64,000 bases of DNA from Paenibacillus sp. FSL R5-0517 (GCF_037974355.1 NZ_CP150235.1:5704001-5768000), one strand, 5' to 3'. Positions 16,546-25,930 are shown, counted from the stretch's first letter. Notes: a model not told the origin generated them from the letters alone. A program made the numbers and translations.

Positions 16546-17580
16546 CTAACGAAGCACCTCCACATCAAGTCCCTCAGCGGTCAATTCGGATATCGTCCGA
16601 TCAATCGCATTGGAATCACCTTCGAACCGAACGGTCAGCTGACCATAAGGAACCTGTTTAATCGTAGAGATTGTCCCTTGCAGGATGGCAAAATCCACAC
16701 CCGTCTTGCGAACCGTCCTGGACAAAATCGCTTCATACGTTTTGTTCCCCAGAAAGGATATCTTCACAAGTTTCGATGCAACACCTGCCTGCAATTCAAT
16801 GCCTGCATTTGCCAGAGCAGTCTCTTCCAGAGCCAGTCCAGCTTCATGGTCACGCATCATGAAGTCCCGCGTAATCGCATGCTGCGGCTTCAGGAACACT
16901 TCGGTTACAGGTCCCTGTTCCACAATGCCACCTTGATGAATGACAGCCACCTTATCACAGATGTTCTGAATGACATGCATCTCATGTGTAATCAGCACAA
17001 TGGTAAGGTTGTACTTTTCGTTAATGTCGAGCAATAACTTCAGAATTGAATTTGTCGTCTGCGGATCAAGCGCTGAAGTAGCCTCATCACAGAGAAGTAC
17101 ATTCGGATCACTCGCAAGTGCTCTGGCAATCCCCACACGTTGTTTCTGTCCACCTGATAATTGAGCTGGATATTTGTTGCTATGGTTCTCCAGACCAACG
17201 AGATTGAGCATTTCCTTCACTTTGCGATCAATGGCATCCTTGGGTGTATTCACAAGCTTTAGTGGAAAAGCCACATTATCATATACCGTTGCAGAGGATA
17301 ACAGATTGAAGTGTTGGAAAATCATCCCGATCTTGCGTCTCTGTTGCTGCAATTCGGTTTTGCTCAGTTCAGTCAGATTGATCCCGTCAACCCATACTTC
17401 ACCCTCCGTAGGCCGCTCCAGCAAATTAATACAGCGAATCAGTGTACTTTTACCCGCTCCGGAATGGCCAATAACGCCGTAGATTTCACCCTTTTGGATG
17501 TTCAAATTCAGCTCGGATAACGCTGTTGTCGACTTTTTTCCTTTGCCGTACGTTTTGGTTAATCCTTTTAATTCAATCAA
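16546..17580 (-). CDS. metN: methionine ABC transporter ATPase MetN
   Basis: The 344-residue ATPase has Walker A GHSGAGKST, signature LSGGQKQRVGIARAL, Walker B VLLCDEATSALD and a C-terminal NIL domain (about residues 270-344). In known MetN proteins the NIL domain senses intracellular methionine and inhibits import. A TTG start at 17580 gives the usual MIELKGLTKTYG N terminus with AAAGGGG nine bases upstream; the longer GTG start at 17604 lacks a site. It heads metNIQ. Confidence 0.95.
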   Translation of the reverse strand: MIELKGLTKTYGKGKKSTTALSELNLNIQKGEIYGVIGHSGAGKSTLIRCINLLERPTEGEVWVDGINLTELSKTELQQQRRKIGMIFQHFNLLSSATVYDNVAFPLKLVNTPKDAIDRKVKEMLNLVGLENHSNKYPAQLSGGQKQRVGIARALASDPNVLLCDEATSALDPQTTNSILKLLLDINEKYNLTIVLITHEMHVIQNICDKVAVIHQGGIVEQGPVTEVFLKPQHAITRDFMMRDHEAGLALEETALANAGIELQAGVASKLVKISFLGNKTYEAILSRTVRKTGVDFAILQGTISTIKQVPYGQLTVRFEGDSNAIDRTISELTAEGLDVEVLR

Positions 17581-17649
17581 TCGCACTTGCCCCTTTCCAA
17601 CCACCTACATGTATCTTTACCCGATCTAAAGGAAAACTCCCCTTAAAGT

Positions 17650-17689
17650 ACAAAAAAGAGCCCTTTGCAGAAACAAAGAGGGCTCTTTA
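17650..17689 (-). terminator. S-box leader terminator of metNIQ
   Basis: AAAGAGCCCTCTTTG and CAAAGGGCTCTTT-type arms form a strong stem followed by TTTTTTG on the minus strand. It lies between the SAM aptamer and metN and would fold when SAM is bound. Confidence 0.9.
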
Positions 17690-17702
17690 CGTGAAAGAAT
17701 AT

Positions 17703-17847
17703 ACCTTCTCATCTGCCAAAATCGTGCCTTGCACCATTTTGTAGGAATTAGCACCTAACATCTATAACGAATGATACATGTATCATGTCATTACAAATCG
17801 GTTGCCGGGCTTCATCGGGCCTGTCCCTCCGCCGCTCTCGATAAGAA
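17703..17847 (-). promoter_or_regulatory. SAM-I riboswitch (S-box)
   Basis: On the minus strand, CTTATCGAGAG opens the P1/P2 region. The kink-turn and core sequence GGCGGAGGGACAGGCCCGAT followed by GAAGCCCGGCAACC is the classic S-box consensus. The closing strand is GATGAGAAGG. High SAM should favour the terminator at 17650-17689 and shut off metNIQ. No clear -35/-10 pair could be fixed in the AT-rich 17848-17985 stretch. Confidence 0.95.
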
Positions 17848-17985
17848 ATATGTTATTGTAGGATTTTATAAGTTCATGTAGTTCATGCTTTATAATGTGA
17901 ATGTAACTTTTGAGAAATATCAGTTCATTATTCGTCATTGTAACACTCTAATTGAAACTCAGTATATTCCAAGTATTCCGATTTG

Positions 17986-18702
17986 TCAAAGGGAATTATT
18001 TCTTTGCCATATTTTATTGATATAACGATAAGAGGCTGTTAACGTTTCACAGACCATATCCACGCCCTGACGCATTTCCTGCACATGCTGATTCAGATCC
18101 TCCAACTTTACTTTACCTTGCAAGGTCTGGTGTAACTGCCACAGGTCATCGTGCATTTCCGAGTTCATGTAGTGAATTTCCATATTACGTCGTTTGCGCA
18201 GCTTGCTCATCGGCTCCCGATATGAGTCCTTGATCTGAATTAATTTCAATGCAAGATCATGATGCTCCCTCGCAAAATCGAACTGCCTTAACACCGTAAA
18301 ATAAGAAAAATGCGCTTTTGTATTTGAAGTATTCAGCTGGAATATTTCATTCAATACGGTCCCGACTTTATCCAAAATGGCAAAGCAGCGGATGAAGCCA
18401 TCTTTGTAGAAATACACATATCGGGCATACTCAGCTTTTTCAGTCGGCGTCATGTCGTCCGTTGAGCCTGCAACGACCTTTTTGCGAAAATGAGCTGCAG
18501 CGAAGCTGCTTTGCTCCAGTTCATCCAGTGAGGAGATGAGTCCCTGAGTCCACACATACAGTTTCCGATAGTCATGCGTGGGATCATGATCCACATGCAT
18601 TTGCCGCTGAAAGAGCTCAAGTGTATGCGCCATGGAGTCCATCGCTTCCTTCAATTTACCTTCGTTTATACGCGGTTTTTCCCCCAACAACGTTCGCAGC
18701 AT
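17986..18702 (-). CDS. HEPN-domain protein (Cthe_2314-like)
   Basis: The 238-residue, helix-rich soluble protein carries R-N-x-x-x-H at residues 172-177 (KRRNMEIHYMN), the signature of HEPN ribonucleases. The overall layout resembles the Cthe_2314-like HEPN family. HEPN proteins often cut RNA in toxin-antitoxin or defence systems, but no MNT-type nucleotidyltransferase or other partner lies next to it, so a toxin role is not supported. ATG at 18702 follows GAGGAGGTTAAAT. It precedes the metNIQ S-box on the same strand with a gap. Confidence 0.65.
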   Translation of the reverse strand: MLRTLLGEKPRINEGKLKEAMDSMAHTLELFQRQMHVDHDPTHDYRKLYVWTQGLISSLDELEQSSFAAAHFRKKVVAGSTDDMTPTEKAEYARYVYFYKDGFIRCFAILDKVGTVLNEIFQLNTSNTKAHFSYFTVLRQFDFAREHHDLALKLIQIKDSYREPMSKLRKRRNMEIHYMNSEMHDDLWQLHQTLQGKVKLEDLNQHVQEMRQGVDMVCETLTASYRYINKIWQRNNSL

Positions 18703-18802
18703 ATTTAACCTCCTCTTTTCCGAATCAACATTTCATCACCGTAACACTTCATCCATTCCGTAATTGCTGCTTGCCATAGGTTGCCCTGATCCCCCTGACA
18801 TC

Positions 18803-18853
18803 AAACAAAGTCCACCTGTCCAATGATGTACATCACTGGATGGTGGACTTTCA
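18803..18853 (-). terminator. terminator of ctaA
   Basis: AAAGTCCACC and GGTGGACTTT pair around an inner imperfect stem. TTTGTTTG follows on the minus strand. Confidence 0.7.
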
Positions 18854-18891
18854 TATTAGGCCGAGTACCTTCAAGAGAACTGTATCTGTAT

Positions 18892-19830
18892 CTAGAACCG
18901 ATTAACCGGTCGATGTAGCTTGTACACCAGGAAACTCATATACGTTAAAACTCCGAACAATATGGCGATATCCAGCATATGAGCGAGAGCTACGAACATA
19001 TATACTTCCGGGCGGTTCATTGTCACCATCATGAAAATACCAATCACGACTTGCATCAGGATGAGAACAACGGATACCACGCCAAGGGTACGCATTTCCT
19101 TGTTGTCCGGATGATTACGGTAAGCGAAATGACCCAGAATTGCAATAACAATGACGAGCGACGCTGCTGCTGCACGGTGAGCAAAAGCAACCGCTACCCC
19201 TCCTGAGAGCTCAGGGATGATCTGCCCGTTACAGAGCGGAAATCCGGAACATCCGCCAGCAGAATTCGTGTGGCTCACAAATGCACCCGTGTATACCACG
19301 AGATATGTGTAAATAGTGGAGAACCAGACCAGATTCCTGAATTTTTTACTCACCCGAGGGTATTTATTCAGGCGCTCCAATCCGCCATCTTTTGCCTCCT
19401 GCCTTATGCCCAGCGCCATCATCAGGGAACTGGCAAAAGCAATCAGTGCAAAGCCGAAATGCAGTGCCATGACTGCTGAAGATTGGGAGAAGACAACGGC
19501 AAAAGCCCCCATGATTCCCTGCACGATAACAAATACCAGGGTTAAGAAAGAAAACAATTGCAGGTCACGACGTGACTTGCCAAACAGCAGAAAAGCAACA
19601 AACGAGGCAATGGACAACAATCCAGCCAGTGCGCTTACAGCGCGATGGGAATATTCAATAAGTGAAGCCACAGTATGTGCCGGAACGAGTTTCCCGTTAC
19701 ATAAAGGCCATTCCGTTCCGCAGCCAAGGCCCGATTCCGTTTTGGTTACGATGCCTCCACCAAAAGTGGCCAGAAACATGACAAGACAGGTTAATACGGT
19801 TAACCATTTAAATAAAGTTAAGTGTTTCAA
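18892..19830 (-). CDS. ctaA: heme A synthase CtaA (Cox15 family)
   Basis: The protein of about 312 residues is a polytopic membrane enzyme that oxidises heme O to heme A for the aa3-type terminal oxidase. Heme-ligand and catalytic motifs are present: an E-x-x-H-R element in EYSHRAVSALAG, a second histidine in AFAHRAAAASLV, and the paired loop cysteines (CGTEWPLC and CSGFPLC). A TTG at 19830, preceded by GGTGAG, gives the usual N terminus. The frame extends to 19962, but that region lacks a ribosome site and contains a TATAAT, probably promoter. No ctaB is nearby. Confidence 0.9.
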   Translation of the reverse strand: MKHLTLFKWLTVLTCLVMFLATFGGGIVTKTESGLGCGTEWPLCNGKLVPAHTVASLIEYSHRAVSALAGLLSIASFVAFLLFGKSRRDLQLFSFLTLVFVIVQGIMGAFAVVFSQSSAVMALHFGFALIAFASSLMMALGIRQEAKDGGLERLNKYPRVSKKFRNLVWFSTIYTYLVVYTGAFVSHTNSAGGCSGFPLCNGQIIPELSGGVAVAFAHRAAAASLVIVIAILGHFAYRNHPDNKEMRTLGVVSVVLILMQVVIGIFMMVTMNRPEVYMFVALAHMLDIAILFGVLTYMSFLVYKLHRPVNRF

Positions 19831-20046
19831 TTTTTTCTCACCCGCTGTTGGTTTAAGATGGCGAAGAATATTCTCCGCTTGTTTCGATACTTTGACACTT
19901 ATTTCACAACTAAATTCATTATACCGGATAAAATGTTCATTGACGTCCGCGCTTTGTGACAAAATGTTAACGTCTGATGAAATAATGACCCATAGGTCAC
20001 TGGGGATATGTACATCAAATTTCTAACATAGAAACGTGTCGAACAC

Positions 20047-20083
20047 ACAAACGCCATTTCCCTATTTCAAGAGAAATGGCGTT
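20047..20083 (-). terminator. terminator of the thioredoxin-like gene
   Basis: AACGCCATTTC and GAAATGGCGTT form an 11-bp perfect stem with a 12-nt loop, between the thioredoxin-like gene and ctaA. Confidence 0.7.
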
Positions 20084-20216
20084 TCATCTAGTATACCCTT
20101 TTACAACATGAACCTGTCATACTTTTATATAAGTTCAATGAAACATTTACACAATAACAGCGATCAGAAGGTTATTCTGGCATCGTAGTGGCAGTGTAAA
20201 TATAACTTATATAACT

Positions 20217-20561
20217 TTATTTATGGATCGTGTTGTACACTTCAACTGCGCGATCTAGGAACTGCTCAATCTCTTCTCTCGACTTGCGCAGCTTGTTCAC
20301 GTACCGTACGAGTTCGCGCCCATCTGTATACGCCACAAAGCTCGGAATGCCAAGAATATTCTGCTCTTCACTAACCGTTCCAACCTGATCCACGTCGACC
20401 TCAATCAATGTCAGTTCACGTGCATATTTCTCTTCAACCTCAGGCATAAACGGATCGATGTATTTGCAGTCACCACACCAGTCTGCCTTGAATACGGCAA
20501 TCGTCAAACGTGGGGATTGGATGGCTACATCAAAAGCCGGTTTGGAAGTAATCTGTTCCAT
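20217..20561 (-). CDS. thioredoxin-like protein
   Basis: The 114-residue cytoplasmic protein has a thioredoxin fold with the redox motif FKADWCGDCKYIDPF and a cis-proline segment GIPSFVAY. It probably catalyses dithiol exchange and resembles YtpP/YdbP-type thioredoxins. ATG at 20561 is chosen because AAAGGGAG lies nine bases upstream; an ATG two codons earlier overlaps the site, and the longer frame to 20627 is unsupported. Confidence 0.85.
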   Translation of the reverse strand: MEQITSKPAFDVAIQSPRLTIAVFKADWCGDCKYIDPFMPEVEEKYARELTLIEVDVDQVGTVSEEQNILGIPSFVAYTDGRELVRYVNKLRKSREEIEQFLDRAVEVYNTIHK

Positions 20562-20703
20562 TCGGTTCATCTCCCTTTCTGTACCTTGTCTTATCCTAAG
20601 TGAAGCAAATTGGCGAGTGGAAGTCAAATAATCAGTGCATACTTAGAATAAACCACATGGTCTGTGAATTTAAACCCAGAACATCATGAAAGGATGTCAC
20701 ATC

Positions 20704-21990
20704 ATGACTTCCACCAGAACCGATCCTTCCAGCGAACAGCATCACGGATCCCTCTTGCAGATTGTCCGTTCCATTCCGGGTGCTGCCCGGGAAATCTGGC
20801 GTGGCAAACAGGCTGCATGGCAAGCCTCAGCACAGCTTCGTCACCCATTGCGTGACATCGAGTGGGATACCGATACGGCAGCTGCCATACAGTCTGAGGT
20901 AGAGCGTCTGTTACCTGCCAGCAGCAAGTCTTTTGTACGCGCGGACCAGGTTCAAAGCGCACTCGTCTGTGAAGAAGATTGCATCATTCTGGAAGAGATC
21001 AAGACACTGACCCAGGAGCATAACCGAAGTAATGTTACCCGCACGTCAGCCTATCTGGAATGTTATGAGCAATACCCTGAACTGCATTGGGCTCTGCTGG
21101 CGCATATGGTCTCTCGCAACGGCGGATATCACATGACAGATCTTCAGAGTGACTTAATGCATAATCTGCAGAATCAGAGCGATCGCGAGCATATGTATCG
21201 GCTGCTGGAGCGATGCAATGCACTCATTTTCCAGGATGCATATCCCCAGCTACAGCTGTATATGAACAGTCGCCGGATTGGACGAAGCTGTTTTCATCTC
21301 TTGTCACACTTTCACGTATCTGCGTTTATGACGCCGTTTTGGGAACGCTTTTGGCTGGAACGGTGCAGTTCACTGCTTAGTGTGGCATTAATTATTAATG
21401 AGCAGAATTATATCGAGAGCCGGGTCGTGCAGCATCCTTATTTTCAAAAAGAAGTACTCTCCAAAGCCGCATTCCATCTGCATAATTTGGCGGGGCTTAA
21501 TCATATTATCTTTCCTCTTGGTCGGGGAGCAGGCCTCGCAGGACGCGTCATTGAACATTTTGGCAAGTTGGATGAGCGGATCATGTTTGGCAAAGGCCTA
21601 TATGCTCTGTTATTTGGGGTGGAGCAAGTCCACACACAAGTGTTGGCGTTCGCACGTTCGGTTCCCCATCGTGGATCACGGGCCGAATATTGGCCTGGCC
21701 TGTTTACCCATCGTGAAGAAGAGGCAGGTGATCATACATTATACGCGCAAGCGCTACTTGATGAAGAATGGCTTCCAGAAGGGCAACGATTATATAGTCC
21801 GGAACTGCTATCCGTATGGGGCGACACGCCTTATGAACCGATTACCAGACAAGACTGGCTTCAGACTCGGGATTGTCTCGGTTATCTAACAGCACCGCGC
21901 CGGCCATGGCTGTTTGAGATGAGTCACGAACATCGGTATGGGATGTTGAAAACAGCACTGGCTCATGATGCGAAAGCCATCACACACTAA
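20704..21990 (+). CDS. DUF2515 protein (YppC-like)
   Basis: The protein of about 428 residues contains the DUF2515 signature, including NRSNVTRTSAYLECYEQYPE, LHWALLAHMVSRNGGYHMTD and a later FPLGRGAGLAGRVIEHFGKL. The function is unknown, and the related Bacillus gene is yppC. No membrane span or catalytic motif is evident. ATG at 20704 follows AAAGG at ten bases; an ATG at 20686 is the alternative start. Confidence 0.8.
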   Translation: MTSTRTDPSSEQHHGSLLQIVRSIPGAAREIWRGKQAAWQASAQLRHPLRDIEWDTDTAAAIQSEVERLLPASSKSFVRADQVQSALVCEEDCIILEEIKTLTQEHNRSNVTRTSAYLECYEQYPELHWALLAHMVSRNGGYHMTDLQSDLMHNLQNQSDREHMYRLLERCNALIFQDAYPQLQLYMNSRRIGRSCFHLLSHFHVSAFMTPFWERFWLERCSSLLSVALIINEQNYIESRVVQHPYFQKEVLSKAAFHLHNLAGLNHIIFPLGRGAGLAGRVIEHFGKLDERIMFGKGLYALLFGVEQVHTQVLAFARSVPHRGSRAEYWPGLFTHREEEAGDHTLYAQALLDEEWLPEGQRLYSPELLSVWGDTPYEPITRQDWLQTRDCLGYLTAPRRPWLFEMSHEHRYGMLKTALAHDAKAITH

Positions 21991-22106
21991 TGCTGAAGAT
22001 CATATGGAGCAGGTAAAGCCGGATGATGTGAATTTCCCAATGTACCGCTAATTCTCGTTTGCTGGGCTAATATATAACGCAGTCACGCAGCTCACCTTAG
22101 CCATAC

Positions 22107-22146
22107 AAAAAGCCCTGTCCGCTTAATAGCAGACAGAGCTTTTATT
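22107..22146. terminator. bidirectional terminator between convergent genes
   Basis: AAAAGC..CTGTC pairs with GACAGAGCTTTT, with T runs on both sides. It separates the plus-strand DUF2515 gene from the minus-strand flippase gene. Confidence 0.75.
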
Positions 22147-22216
22147 CATGAACTTTTATTTATTTATTATCCGATGTTCACAACATATTGGAGCTTGAGT
22201 GATGCTCCTTGTATTT

Positions 22217-23845
22217 TTAACCTCTTTGCCCGGCTCCACGTTGAAGACGCATAAGTGGACGAAGAATTTTTTGCAGAATACGGGGGTAACTGCCCAGCTC
22301 GTCCTTGCGTAATACACGCAGTACAACCATGAGAACCAGATACACCACCACAACAAGCACACCAACCACAAGGCAGGTAAACAAGAAGGATACACGCGCT
22401 GGCAGGAACAGTCCAAAGATCGTATTCCCCATCCAGTTCGTTGCAAATCCTACACCAGCTGCAAGCAACACTGTAATGATAAAACCTTTCCAACGATCTC
22501 CCATGATGGAGAAATCAACGATTTTGCGAAGGACCCGCAGATTCAGGTACGTGATAACCAGGAAACAAAGGGCGGTAGCAATAATGATGCCGTATATGCC
22601 AAACATCGGTGCAAGGATCAGACTTGCAACCAGTTTGACCACAACACCTGCTGCCACACTGATCATGGTAATCCGCGGTTTACCTACGCCAAGCAAAATG
22701 GAGTTGGTGGTCATCATCGTAATCTGGAAAATGGTACCGAATGTCAGCAAGGCAATAATCGGCGTTCCATCCAGATTGGTAAACAGCAATCCGTTGACCG
22801 AATATGCTGCCGCACAAAGTGCAATGACAATCGGCATACCTGTCAGAATCGAAATACGCATCGCAAGTGTAACCTGACTCTTCAGATGCGCTTCATCCTT
22901 GCGGGCAAATGCTGCCGATATGACTGGCACCAACGATTGACTTAAAGCGATCGCCAGAATCGGAGGAATACCCGCAATACTTTGGGCCTTAGCACCCAAG
23001 ATTGCCAGAACGCCCGTCGCTTCTTCGAGTCCGATCTGGCCACTGAGCAGTGGGACCACAAGGGATGAATCGATAAAGTTAATGGCTGGAACCGCAAGTG
23101 AGGACAGCACAATGGGAATAGACAGCTTGAAGATGTCACTGTAGATGCCTCGCATCGGTAACTGTTCTGCACGTTCGTAATTCAATTGGGCCGCACGGTC
23201 GCTACGACGCAGCTTCAAGGTGAAGTATAACATGACACCAAAGGCACCCACACTTCCCAATACCCCACCAAATGAGGCACCCGCAGCAATCGTTTGGTCA
23301 TCATAATTCCATTGCAGCATGACATAAGCCACGATAATGGCTGTACCTACACGGGCGAACTGTTCCACAATCTGTGAAATGCCACCCGCTGTCATGTTGC
23401 CACGTCCCTGGAAATATCCTCGCATCATTGCAATGGCCGGGAAGAGCAGCAAGGCTGGTGCCAAGGCGCGAATGGCGCTGACCGACTCCGGTACTTTGGA
23501 GACATACGTGGCATAATAAGGTGCAGCAAACCACAATAAAGCAGACATGACTACCCCGGCGACAGCCGCAAAGATCAGGGCTGCACGGTAGATCTGTTGG
23601 GCTTCACTCGCGCGTCCGAGCGCATAGCGTTCCGACACCATTTTGCTAAGTGTACTCGGTATGCCCGCCGTTGCAACAGTTAACAGCATTAAATATACCG
23701 TGTTGGAGATGGTGAACGAGGCGTTACCGACATCTCCGAGGATATGCTCCAGCGGCACCCGCTGAACCAATCCGAGTACTCTCGCGATTAGCGCAGCGGC
23801 CGCCAGAATGAGCGTACCCCTAATGAATGTTTCTTTCTTAGACAA
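22217..23845 (-). CDS. MurJ/SpoVB-type polysaccharide flippase (YtgP-like)
   Basis: The protein of about 542 residues has roughly 14 membrane spans of the MOP superfamily. The N terminus (FIRGTLILAAAALIARVLGL) and the segment MMRGYFQGRGNMT match the YtgP/SpoVB branch. YtgP (MurJ) is a lipid II flippase candidate, and SpoVB acts in spore cortex synthesis; the sequence does not decide between them. A TTG at 23845 with AAGGGG six bases upstream gives MSKKETFIRGTL; a longer ATG frame from 23869 lacks good spacing. Confidence 0.85.
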   Translation of the reverse strand: MSKKETFIRGTLILAAAALIARVLGLVQRVPLEHILGDVGNASFTISNTVYLMLLTVATAGIPSTLSKMVSERYALGRASEAQQIYRAALIFAAVAGVVMSALLWFAAPYYATYVSKVPESVSAIRALAPALLLFPAIAMMRGYFQGRGNMTAGGISQIVEQFARVGTAIIVAYVMLQWNYDDQTIAAGASFGGVLGSVGAFGVMLYFTLKLRRSDRAAQLNYERAEQLPMRGIYSDIFKLSIPIVLSSLAVPAINFIDSSLVVPLLSGQIGLEEATGVLAILGAKAQSIAGIPPILAIALSQSLVPVISAAFARKDEAHLKSQVTLAMRISILTGMPIVIALCAAAYSVNGLLFTNLDGTPIIALLTFGTIFQITMMTTNSILLGVGKPRITMISVAAGVVVKLVASLILAPMFGIYGIIIATALCFLVITYLNLRVLRKIVDFSIMGDRWKGFIITVLLAAGVGFATNWMGNTIFGLFLPARVSFLFTCLVVGVLVVVVYLVLMVVLRVLRKDELGSYPRILQKILRPLMRLQRGAGQRG

Positions 23846-23906
23846 ACGAATTCCCCTTCTTTCCTCCACACCGGACGTGCATCCCGTTGAAGCTAATCCT
23901 GAACGT

Positions 23907-24398
23907 TTAGGCGAATCTTACCACCCAGATAATAAAGAGAACAATCATGACGATTTGCAAAATAATTTTCATCACGGTGCTCGTAAATAGTCCCACCACG
24001 GAACCAAATCCGACTTTTGACGCTTTGGAAGGTGAAGACCCACCGATCAGTTCCCCGATAAAAGCACCGATAAATGGTCCCAATACCAGTCCAAATGCCG
24101 GAATGACGAAAGGACCAATGATCACACCAATAGTGCTGAGCGTGGTCGATAACTTGGAGCCACCGAACTTCTTCACACCCCATGCGCTGACGACATAATC
24201 AGCCACAAACAACACAACCACAATCAGAATCTGGATGATCCAGAACCACACACCGAATGGATCAAAACTGAAGAACCAGCCGTAGACCAGAAACGCGAAG
24301 AAAATCGCTACAGCACCAGGCAGTATGGGATATACCGTTCCAGCCATCCCCACGGCAAACAGCAACACAATTAAAATCCAGGCAATGGTTGCGAGCAA
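23907..24398 (-). CDS. DUF456 membrane protein
   Basis: The 163-residue protein is almost entirely hydrophobic, with repeated glycine-rich helices (FGGSKLSTTLSTIGVIIGPF and GLVLGPFIGAFIGELIGG) typical of DUF456. The function is unknown. The TTG start at 24398 has GGGGGAG six bases upstream. It lies 3 bp after the HAD phosphatase stop codon, so the two are probably co-transcribed. Confidence 0.88.
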   Translation of the reverse strand: MLATIAWILIVLLFAVGMAGTVYPILPGAVAIFFAFLVYGWFFSFDPFGVWFWIIQILIVVVLFVADYVVSAWGVKKFGGSKLSTTLSTIGVIIGPFVIPAFGLVLGPFIGAFIGELIGGSSPSKASKVGFGSVVGLFTSTVMKIILQIVMIVLFIIWVVRFA

Positions 24399-24401
24399 AG
24401 G

Positions 24402-25151
24402 TTACTCCCCCTTCAAAATATGTTCACGAATCACTTCGACGATGCCGTCTTCATTGTTACTCGCTACAATCAGATCAGCTGCTTCTTTCACTTGTTCCTG
24501 CGCATTGCCCATAGCTACACCCAAACCTACCGCCTCAATGACAGCCAGATCGTTCAAGCTGTCTCCGACCGCAACAACTTCGGACATCTCGATGCCCAGC
24601 AGCTTACAGACTTCCGCTACACCACTAGCTTTGGATATACCTGCAGGGTTGATCTCAATATTAACGGGTGAGGAGTTGGTCATTTGCAGACCGCCCATTT
24701 GTTGCAATTCCATCATGATCTGGTGACGAACTTCATCCACTTCCGTATTGAAGCCGAATTTCAGCCATTCCAGACCTTCAATATTGTCCGTCCAGCGATC
24801 ACGGTTGAACAGTTCTTCCACGGAGTATGCCCAGTACCAGCTGTTATATTTCTCACCAATCTCCTGCATTCTGCGAATCAATGCAGGGTCCATCAGATGA
24901 CGCATATGCAGATCATGCGGAGCTTTCCAGACCTCACTGCCGTTAACGGTCACCATCGGTGTCTCCAGCCCAAGCTGCACCGCATAAGGCATCGCGTGGA
25001 ATACTGCTCTTCCCGTAGACAGGCACACATGTACACCCCGACGAATGGCAATCTGTATCCACTTGGCGGTCTCCTGCGTAATTTCATGATTATCATTAAG
25101 CAATGTTCCATCCATATCCAATGCAAGCAATTTGTATTTCAGTTCACTCAT
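24402..25151 (-). CDS. Cof-type HAD phosphatase
   Basis: The 249-residue HAD-superfamily hydrolase of the Cof/YkrA class has motif I LDMDGTLLND, motif II LSTGRA, a lysine in the ISKASGV region and motif IV GDSLNDL. The type IIB cap lies between motifs II and III. It probably dephosphorylates sugar phosphates or nucleotide-like metabolites; the substrate cannot be set from sequence. It forms an operon with the DUF456 gene. Confidence 0.9.
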   Translation of the reverse strand: MSELKYKLLALDMDGTLLNDNHEITQETAKWIQIAIRRGVHVCLSTGRAVFHAMPYAVQLGLETPMVTVNGSEVWKAPHDLHMRHLMDPALIRRMQEIGEKYNSWYWAYSVEELFNRDRWTDNIEGLEWLKFGFNTEVDEVRHQIMMELQQMGGLQMTNSSPVNIEINPAGISKASGVAEVCKLLGIEMSEVVAVGDSLNDLAVIEAVGLGVAMGNAQEQVKEAADLIVASNNEDGIVEVIREHILKGE

Positions 25152-25292
25152 ACAGTAGTTCCTCCTAGGTTGTCTCTCTCCAAGTTGAACTCATGGGTAT
25201 CCATTCAGACACTAAGCGGGCAGAAAACCTTTCGAGTCGTAGTATCTTTGTTTTAGAATTACCTTTTTCTTTAATGTGTTGAGATTATACGA

Positions 25293-25346
25293 GGTAACCG
25301 TTACGTGTACGGATCGTCTTCAGATCGATTCCGCCCCCTTCACTAC
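25293..25346 (+). repeat. intergenic structured repeat, copy lacking the central hairpin
   Basis: GTAACCGTTACG...CGGATCGT is joined directly to CTTCAGATCGATTCCG...CCCTTCACTAC. These are the two flanks of the elements at 37601-37733 (reverse strand) and 56749-56888, but the central hairpin of about 80 nt is missing. It lies upstream of the HAD phosphatase gene. The next 330 bp, to 25680, show nothing recognisable. Confidence 0.65.
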
Positions 25347-25680
25347 ATCACCTTTTGTATTTAGAGCTCATAACACCTACCATCAAGAAGGAAAACAAAT
25401 TTCTCTTCTCTAGGTTCTTTCTGCCCTCTCCGTTCCACAGTGGTTCTCCAGATCAACTTAAAGGTTCTCTTTATCTATTCTAAACATTCATTCACAACAA
25501 GATCGCCCGGCTTCCGTAAAAACGGACGCTCCGGACGTCACAGCTAACGACATTTTACCACAGATCATCTATATGCAACAAAATAACCCGTAATCGGCAG
25601 GATGACGCTACAATATCATTTTATATTGTATATCTTATATGGGTTGCCCTTGTAAAAGTCATACGTCCAGACACGTAGAA

Positions 25681-25865
25681 AAGGGGCTGTCTCAGAAGGA
25701 ACGCCGCCTCGCTCCAAGTGCTAACGAACCTACCGCACCTTAAAAGGCGCATCATCAACGGTTGCAAGATTTAACGAACCTCACTAACGCTATTTCGTCA
25801 TAACAGGGCTTCCCAACCTATAAAAACCAGTAAATCGACGAAATAGCTTCTCTATAGTTCGTTAG
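25681..25865. repeat. nested palindromic intergenic element
   Basis: Outer arms CTAACGAAC (25721-25729) and GTTCGTTAG (25857-25865) and inner arms GCTATTTCGTC (25789-25799) and GACGAAATAGC (25837-25847) form a nested inverted repeat. A further TTAACGAAC copy lies at 25771. No ORF is present. It resembles a non-coding REP/MITE-like element, but only one copy is in the window. Confidence 0.6.
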
Positions 25866-25930
25866 TTCTCAGATCTGGGCAAATGGGAGCGAATAGCGTG
25901 TATCAGGTTCATTAAAACAAAATAACACTA

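Noticed and set aside
19831..19962. N-terminal extension of CtaA
   Set aside because: It would add 44 polar residues not usual for heme A synthase, and the DNA there contains a TATAAT and lacks a ribosome site.
20150..20200. AACAGCGATCAGAAGG stretch resembling part of the structured repeat
   Set aside because: Only about 10-14 bases match, with no hairpin or second flank, so it was not counted as another copy.
25681..25720. Possible insertion sequence end (AAGGGGCTGTCTCAGAAGG)
   Set aside because: No transposase frame lies nearby and no matching inverted end was found.
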